Below are positions 1 to 4,124 of a stretch of 6,815 nucleotides of DNA, piece by piece. The first letter of the stretch is position 1. Every line of letters begins with the position of its first letter. Origin of the DNA: Kiritimatiellia bacterium. Its GTDB lineage: Bacteria > Verrucomicrobiota > Kiritimatiellia > RFP12 > UBA1067. The stretch covers positions 1 to 6,815 of the forward strand of contig JAFVZE010000349.1 in the NCBI GenBank assembly GCA_017508315.1. The letters are read 5' to 3'. The notes beneath the pieces are model-generated. The model saw only the letters and a program-made list of their open reading frames with translations. It searched no databases and was not told where the DNA came from. The position numbers were made by a program, and so were the translations under genes.

Positions 1-38
1 CATCTTTTTGTTTATAGTTCCGATTATTTATTTCGTGA

Positions 39-1493
39 TTATTTCTGCGGCGGAGTCGGGAAACGCCAGCAGAGACGGATGCCGTGGTAGGTTCTTTCCG
101 TGTCCGACTTGCGCAGCGGGATGATGCAGTCTCTCGCCGAACTTGAATACGATCCGCCGCGATACGACCGGTAACTGTACTCTCCCCACGTCGCGGACGA
201 TGCGCCGAGATCGTCGACCAGCACCGGATAGTCGTCTTTACAGTAGTAACCATCCGAATTATACCAGTAATAGTACGTGCCCGAAGCGATACCGTTGCAC
301 CACTCTCCCTCGTTGCCGTGCATATCGTAAAGACCCCAGGCGTTCGGTTTGTATGAGCCCACAACCGCAGTACCCAGAGATTCGTCGCAGGACTTCGCCG
401 CCGCCGTATAGATATTGGTTTCGCCGACTTCATCCCAGGTTTTGACCATGCCGCCGTTATGACGGTAGCGTCCGAGCTTTTCCAGCGCTTCATTGCCGTT
501 CTTGACCGTATTGAATTTCGTACTTGTGGAAATCCCCGCATCGCTGCCGTCGTTCCAGAACCCGCTCGCGGCTCCGCCTGCGCGGCATGCGTACTCCCAT
601 TCGCTCTCGGTCGGCAGATCGAATCCTTCAGTGCCGGTCCGTTCGCGGAGCTTTCCGAGCAGACTTGAAGAGAGCACCTTATAACCGGTGATCGGCCAGT
701 TGATCGTTCCATTGTAACCTATGCCCCGGATATTCTGGTAACTTTCGGCAGCCGGGCGAAGCTTGCGTCTGCCGCCGGTGAAAATGGAACTCTGGCCGTA
801 AGACGATTTAAGAAGATACAGCTGCTCCTGCGTCATCTCGAAGACCGCCAGATAAAACGGCTTGGTTATGACGGCGGTATGAGAAAGCCCCGATCGCCGA
901 CAGTCGGTGGGTTCGGACAGATCGTCCCAACCCTGACGGTAGGTTCCGGGCTGGATCAGACGCAGAACAAGGTTGGTCGTTTTGTGATAATCGTCCCACT
1001 TGCCCTTCTCCACTCCGGGGAAATCAGGTACGTCTTCATAATAAAATACCGGATAGGGATCGTCCGCCGTCGCCTTCGTCCCCTTTGAAAGATCAATGAC
1101 CATATATTTCGCCATATTCGCCGTCACCGTATATTCAAGATTGGTAACCTTCAGCGACGGCGCGTCGGCAACGGCATCCCAGGTGACACGGTAAGAACCC
1201 GCATTGGTGCAGAACGCCGTTGAAAACTGATCGAAGGTTTTCATCGGCACTTCCACCGTCTCACCGGCCTTGTTGACATAGCGCGCTTTGAAATGGATGA
1301 ATGCGAACGCCTCGGGAACCGTGCTCGTGAACGAAAAATCGATATCCACCTTACCGTTCCACGGATAACGCTGCTTAGCCGCGATTGAAGTAACGGCGAG
1401 CTGCGTATTGTTGGTCATCGAATCAACGGCGGCACCCCGGCAGACAACCGCACCGGCAATGCCGAAGAGCACCGTCAACAGTTTTCTTATCAT
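39..1493 (-). CDS. Secreted FGE-sulfatase-fold protein (SUMF1/EgtB/PvdO-like), downstream tandem paralogue
   Basis: 484 residues. Residues 1-22 form a signal peptide (MIRKLL, hydrophobic core, likely cut near GAA/VDS), so the protein is exported. Residues about 33-150 are a beta-rich, probably Ig-like domain containing YPWNGKVDIDF. Residues about 176-478 are an FGE-sulfatase domain with family landmarks LPTESEWEYACRAG (294-307), NAWGLYDMHGN (384-394), RGGSY (445-449) and the terminal GIRLCWRF. In formylglycine-generating enzymes the segment after GGSY carries two copper-binding cysteines (human Cys336 and Cys341). Here the first position is Ser451 and only the second, Cys456, remains, so classical formylglycine synthesis is unlikely; no sulfatase gene is in view. 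The GNVWEW-type motif reads GNEGEW. Residues 405-422 form a tyrosine-rich loop absent from the upstream paralogue. The gene starts 32 bases after that paralogue ends and has its own good ribosome site. Role inferred: secreted ligand-binding protein. Fold assignment is firm, function is not. Confidence 0.92.
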   Translation of the reverse strand: MIRKLLTVLFGIAGAVVCRGAAVDSMTNNTQLAVTSIAAKQRYPWNGKVDIDFSFTSTVPEAFAFIHFKARYVNKAGETVEVPMKTFDQFSTAFCTNAGSYRVTWDAVADAPSLKVTNLEYTVTANMAKYMVIDLSKGTKATADDPYPVFYYEDVPDFPGVEKGKWDDYHKTTNLVLRLIQPGTYRQGWDDLSEPTDCRRSGLSHTAVITKPFYLAVFEMTQEQLYLLKSSYGQSSIFTGGRRKLRPAAESYQNIRGIGYNGTINWPITGYKVLSSSLLGKLRERTGTEGFDLPTESEWEYACRAGGAASGFWNDGSDAGISTSTKFNTVKNGNEALEKLGRYRHNGGMVKTWDEVGETNIYTAAAKSCDESLGTAVVGSYKPNAWGLYDMHGNEGEWCNGIASGTYYYWYNSDGYYCKDDYPVLVDDLGASSATWGEYSYRSYRGGSYSSSARDCIIPLRKSDTERTYHGIRLCWRFPTPPQK

Positions 1494-1501
1494 AAAACCG
1501 A

Positions 1502-1508
1502 CACCTTT
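1502..1508 (-). promoter_or_regulatory. Ribosome binding site of the 484-residue gene
   Basis: Read on the minus strand this is AAAGGTG, with 8 bases between it and the ATG at 1491-1493. It fits the anti-Shine-Dalgarno sequence at standard spacing and supports this start. It lies in the 32-base gap after the preceding gene, in keeping with translation from a shared operon mRNA. Confidence 0.75.
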
Positions 1509-1525
1509 CTTTTTATGAAAAACAC

Positions 1526-2944
1526 TTACTCCTGCGCCGGCGTTTCAAAACGCCAGCAAAGGCGGAATCCAAAAGCGGCGCGCTCGTAATTCAAATTGAC
1601 TCCGCGCCGCGGAACAAGACAGGAACTGGCGGGATCGTTCCAGTCGCCGCCGCGCGCTATGCGATACCCCCACTGTCCCCACGTCTGCGTAACCTGCCCG
1701 ACGTCGTCGACTCTTACGTCCGTCGTCGCGTACGTAATTCCCGGCCAATGCCCGTTGGTAAGCTCGGCAACATTGCCGTGCATGTCGTAAAGTCCCCAGG
1801 CGTTGGGGATGTAGGAGCCGACAACCGCAGTACCCAAAGATTCGTCGCTTGATGCCGCCGCTGCAGTATATATGTTGGTGCCGCCGGCTTCATCCCAGGT
1901 CTTTATCATGCCGCCGTTGTGGCGGTAGCGCCCGAGCCGCTCCATCGCTTCATTGCCGTCCTTGACCGTATTGAATTTCGTGCTCGTGGGAATACCCGCA
2001 TCGCTGCCGTCGTTCCAGAACCCGCTCGCCGATCCGCCGCAGCGGCTGGCGTACTCCCATTCACATTCCGTCGGCAGATCGAATCCTTCCGTACCGGTCC
2101 GGTCGCGAAGCTTGCGCAGAAAACTGTCCGCCGCGACCGCCGATCCCGTCTTAGGCCAGTTGATTGTGCCGTTGTACCCTCTTCCCCGGATATTCTGGTA
2201 CGTCTCCGTCGTCGGACGCAGAAGACGGCGCCCTCCGGTAAAAGGAAGCGAAGTTCCGTAGCTTCCGGTCAACAGATGATACTGACCCTGGGTCGTTTCA
2301 AACACCCCGAGATAGTAGGGCTTCGTCAATATGGCCGTATGCGCGCGGCCTTCACGGGCATCACCAGGGTCGGACCATCCTTGAATAAATTGCCCCGGCT
2401 GGATCAGACGCAGAACGAGATTGGTCGTTTTGTGGTAATCATCCCACTTGCCCTTCTCTACTCCGGGAAAATCAGGCACATCCTCATAGTAGGAAATCGG
2501 ATATCGGTTGTCGGCGCTCGCCTTCGTCCCCTTTGACAGATCGATGACCATGTATTTCGCCATGTTCGCCGTAACCGTGTATTTGAGGTTGGTCACCTGC
2601 AAAGCCGGAGCATCCGCCGCCGAATTCCAGGTTACGCGATACGAACCGGCGTTTGTACACCACGGCAGCGTCACCTGCTCAAAAGTCTTCATGGGCACCT
2701 CGACAGTCTCTCCCGCCTTGTTTACGTACCGCGCCTTGAAATGAATGAACGCGAAAGCCTCGGGAACAGAACTTGTGAAAGTGAAATCGATATCGACTTT
2801 GCCGTTCCACGGGTAATGCTGCTGCACTTTGAGCGCCGTCATTTTCACGTCCGGATCACCGTTCATCGCATCAACGGCCGCGGCGGATACGCTTTCAAGC
2901 GCCGTCAGCGCCGCACAGATAAAAAGCAGTTTCTTCATTTTCAT
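1526..2944 (-). CDS. Secreted FGE-sulfatase-fold protein, upstream tandem paralogue
   Basis: 472 residues from the first ATG. The signal peptide is residues 1-21 or 1-23 (basic MKMKK, hydrophobic core, SVSA/AAVDAM). Residues about 35-150 are the same beta-rich domain as in the downstream paralogue, and about 177-466 form the FGE-sulfatase domain: LPTECEWEYASRCGG (290-304), NAWGLYDMHGN (381-391), RGGDW (431-435), terminal FGFRLCWRF. The first FGE copper cysteine is replaced by Asp437 while Cys442 is kept, and GNVWEW has become GNVAEL, so formylglycine synthesis is unlikely. Protein identity with the downstream gene is very high up to GN, including a shared block of 33 residues, then falls sharply. 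The DNA of shared blocks differs at many silent positions, so the duplication is not recent. A second ATG at 2936-2938 (Met3) sits at better distance from the ribosome site and may be the true start. The gene begins 17 bases after the 231-residue gene ends. Function inferred: secreted binding protein. Confidence 0.92.
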   Translation of the reverse strand: MKMKKLLFICAALTALESVSAAAVDAMNGDPDVKMTALKVQQHYPWNGKVDIDFTFTSSVPEAFAFIHFKARYVNKAGETVEVPMKTFEQVTLPWCTNAGSYRVTWNSAADAPALQVTNLKYTVTANMAKYMVIDLSKGTKASADNRYPISYYEDVPDFPGVEKGKWDDYHKTTNLVLRLIQPGQFIQGWSDPGDAREGRAHTAILTKPYYLGVFETTQGQYHLLTGSYGTSLPFTGGRRLLRPTTETYQNIRGRGYNGTINWPKTGSAVAADSFLRKLRDRTGTEGFDLPTECEWEYASRCGGSASGFWNDGSDAGIPTSTKFNTVKDGNEAMERLGRYRHNGGMIKTWDEAGGTNIYTAAAASSDESLGTAVVGSYIPNAWGLYDMHGNVAELTNGHWPGITYATTDVRVDDVGQVTQTWGQWGYRIARGGDWNDPASSCLVPRRGVNLNYERAAFGFRLCWRFETPAQE

Positions 2945-2946
2945 CG

Positions 2947-2952
2947 TTCCTT
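2947..2952 (-). promoter_or_regulatory. Ribosome binding site of the 472-residue gene; start-deciding
   Basis: AAGGAA on the minus strand. Only 2 bases separate it from the first ATG (2942-2944), while 8 bases separate it from the in-frame second ATG (2936-2938). Standard spacing therefore favours a start at Met3, giving MKKLLFICAAL, still an ordinary signal peptide. The difference is two residues. Confidence 0.65.
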
Positions 2953-2961
2953 ATTTTTAAA

Positions 2962-3657
2962 TCACCGAAAAACAAGTTTAAGCGAATCGCCGACAACGTT
3001 GAGATACGCAAGCAGCGTTTCCCCGCCGTCGGAATGCACAAGCGTGTAAAGCCCTCGCTGCAGTCCGGCCGCCGTAGGCTTGAGCGTCAACATTCCCTCC
3101 ATACCGGCAGGAGAGGCGACAAGCGTACCGACATACGTTCCGTTCGTGTCTCCTCCCGCGTAGACGGCCACGAGCGAACTTGTCGCATTGGTAGACCAAA
3201 GCGAAGACCATGCGACAGGAACCGGGCCGTTGCAGGAAACTCTCCTTACCGTTCCGGCCGGGCGCGAATCGAGAAAAGAATTCTTCTGCACAAGATCGTG
3301 AACGGTGCATACGAAAGCCAATGACGGGAAAAGCGTAATGAACCGGGTATCCGTTCTGTTCTGCGTTTTAAGATCGATGCGGTAAGTAACGTATCCATCG
3401 TCCGGCGCACCGACAAGACTCACCGTCCGCGCTCCGTCTTGCGGTGTCACCTTGACGCCGTTGACGAAGACCTCCGATTCAGCCTGCGAATCTCCGACAA
3501 AAACCTCGACCTCATCTCCGGCCGCCGCGATACGCGGAGCCGGAACGGCATTGTTGTCGAAATATACCGGCTCCGTCGTCAACGATGACATCCCGGCACA
3601 ATAGACGGAAGATGCAGTCCCGTAAAGCGCAACCATTACAAAAAAAGCCTTTTTCAT
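2962..3657 (-). CDS. Secreted beta-rich protein of unrecognised family, first gene of the operon
   Basis: 231 residues. The N-terminus MKKAFFVMVALYGTASSVYC is a clear signal peptide, probably cut near Cys20/Ala21; there is no convincing lipobox. The mature part is rich in valine, threonine and glycine and alternates as beta strands. Residues about 45-110 (VEVFVGDS, VFVNGVKV, YVTYRIDL) and about 140-231 (VPVAWSSLWSTNATSSLVAVY, GLYTLVHSDGGETLLAYLNV) look like two beta-sandwich or Ig-like modules. It ends in a beta strand, DSLKLVFR. I recognise no enzymatic motif or named family. The start at 3655-3657 lacks a Shine-Dalgarno sequence and lies directly behind a strong -10 box. The internal Met8 would remove the basic end of the signal peptide, so Met1 is preferred. 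Seven T in a row span codons 4-6. The gene is 17 bases upstream of the FGE-fold pair, so it is probably cotranscribed and may act with them at the surface. Confidence 0.85.
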   Translation of the reverse strand: MKKAFFVMVALYGTASSVYCAGMSSLTTEPVYFDNNAVPAPRIAAAGDEVEVFVGDSQAESEVFVNGVKVTPQDGARTVSLVGAPDDGYVTYRIDLKTQNRTDTRFITLFPSLAFVCTVHDLVQKNSFLDSRPAGTVRRVSCNGPVPVAWSSLWSTNATSSLVAVYAGGDTNGTYVGTLVASPAGMEGMLTLKPTAAGLQRGLYTLVHSDGGETLLAYLNVVGDSLKLVFR

Positions 3658-3663
3658 ACGAAT

Positions 3664-3691
3664 ATAATACCATTTACCCCCCCCCTGTCAA
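3664..3691 (-). promoter_or_regulatory. Sigma70-type promoter with a homopolymeric G tract in its spacer
   Basis: On the minus strand a perfect -35 box TTGACA (3686-3691) is followed by a 16-base spacer (nine G, then TAAATGG) and a -10 box TATTAT (3664-3669), which matches TATAAT in five of six positions. Transcription should begin about 6-8 bases past the -10, which falls on or next to the ATG at 3655-3657. The promoter is oriented to drive the three-gene secreted-protein operon. The spacer is one base short of the usual 17, so a change of one G should alter strength. No experimental support; the call rests on match quality, spacing and position. Confidence 0.75.
3677..3685. repeat. C9/G9 homopolymer, candidate phase-variation tract
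   Basis: Nine consecutive C on the + strand (G on the coding strand of the operon). It lies wholly between the -35 and -10 boxes of the operon promoter. Runs of eight or more G/C are prone to slipped-strand mispairing, and in this position length changes would alter promoter spacing rather than reading frame. I noticed no other G or C run of comparable length in the window. Confidence 0.9.
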
Positions 3692-3804
3692 ATCCGGCAA
3701 CAACTGGAGTTTACCCATTTTTGAATTTTATCGTCGCTCGTCAATAATCGGGTGCAACGCGCGATTTATGCACAAATACGGCAAATTGCCCGCACCTATG
3801 CATT

Positions 3805-3838
3805 GCGAATATATTGGCGTATATGAAGCGAATATACG
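3805..3838. repeat. AT-rich dyad with flanking direct repeat, possible operator
   Basis: GCGAATATA occurs at 3805-3813 and again at 3828-3836, 23 bases apart, about two helical turns. Overlapping it, CGTATAT (3818-3824) and ATATACG (3832-3838) are perfect 7-bp inverted arms around a 7-base loop. The cluster is about 115-150 bases upstream of the operon -35 box, where a regulator could bind. In AT-rich DNA such symmetry can arise by chance, so the operator role is only a suggestion. Confidence 0.35.
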
Positions 3839-4050
3839 ACTTGTCTTCCCCGACGCACATACGGGTTTCTCGCCACAACGCTTAGCCTTTTTGGGCCTGC
3901 TCCAAGAATGTTCCGCATTCGATTCTCATTTTATCCGTATAGACTCGCCGCAATATCTAAAACAAGGATTGACGCGGTGTCGTGAAGACGGGAAGTGCGC
4001 CGGGGAAGACAAATCGCGCTCCCGATAGATGCGGCACGGAGTTTTTAAGC

Positions 4051-4070
4051 CGACGGGCGACTGCCCGTCG
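4051..4070. repeat. Perfect 8-bp GC-rich stem-loop downstream of the beta-helix gene
   Basis: CGACGGGC and GCCCGTCG pair perfectly around a GACT loop. The stem begins 54 bases past the stop of the beta-helix gene. It is flanked by T5 on the left and A7 on the right (+ strand), the reverse of a bidirectional intrinsic terminator: in neither direction does a U tract directly follow the stem. It may still stabilise the mRNA 3' end or act as a weak or factor-assisted terminator, or be one copy of a dispersed palindromic repeat. Confidence 0.6.
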
Positions 4071-4080
4071 TAAAAAAAGA

Positions 4081-4103
4081 AGTTGTTTCTAATAGTTGTT
4101 TCT
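4081..4103. repeat. Short tandem direct repeat AGTTGTTTCT
   Basis: AGTTGTTTCT occurs at 4081-4090 and 4094-4103, a 13-base period with AAT between the copies. It lies between the hairpin and the stop codon of the beta-helix gene. Two copies only; the role is unknown and it may be a simple slippage duplication. Confidence 0.6.
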
Positions 4104-4124
4104 CATCTAACCATTAAATCTGCG

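Larger units (their letters stand above)
3658..4124. other. 467-base intergenic regulatory region
   Basis: This gap lies between the stop of the beta-helix gene and the start of the operon, both on the minus strand. It is visibly AT-richer than the genes. It holds the operon promoter and G/C tract at its left end, an AT-rich dyad near 3805-3838, a perfect hairpin at 4051-4070 and a short tandem repeat at 4081-4103. A + strand reading frame crosses it but shows no ribosome site or recognisable family. I see no tRNA, known riboswitch or CRISPR repeat. The long leader-like space could hold operator sites or an unannotated small RNA. Confidence 0.6.

Noticed and set aside
1..3. Start codon of a further minus-strand gene at the left edge
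   Set aside because: An ATG is present on the minus strand at the very edge, but the only SD-like GGA is about 15 bases away and no coding sequence can be seen beyond it.
39..200. Active diversity-generating retroelement variable region in the FGE-fold genes
   Set aside because: The protein pattern after RGG resembles such targets, but the two copies differ at silent third positions and at many non-adenine sites, variable codons are not of the AAY-derived type, and neither a template repeat nor a reverse transcriptase is in the window.
1919..2536. 205-codon + strand open reading frame
   Set aside because: It is fully antisense to the well-supported FGE-fold gene. The similar reading frame at 459-668 is explained by the paralogy of the two minus-strand genes.
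39..2944. Formylglycine-generating enzymes that activate sulfatases
   Set aside because: One of the two essential cysteines is missing in each copy, both proteins are exported with an added N-terminal domain, and no sulfatase gene is visible.
3585..4028. 147-codon + strand open reading frame across the intergenic gap
   Set aside because: It overlaps the opposite-strand signal peptide and promoter, none of its ATG codons (for example 3768 or 3798) has a ribosome site, and the product resembles no family I know. A real small gene starting near 3768 cannot be fully excluded.
4051..4070. Classical rho-independent terminator
   Set aside because: The stem is good, but no T tract follows it on either strand; the T and A tracts are on the wrong sides.
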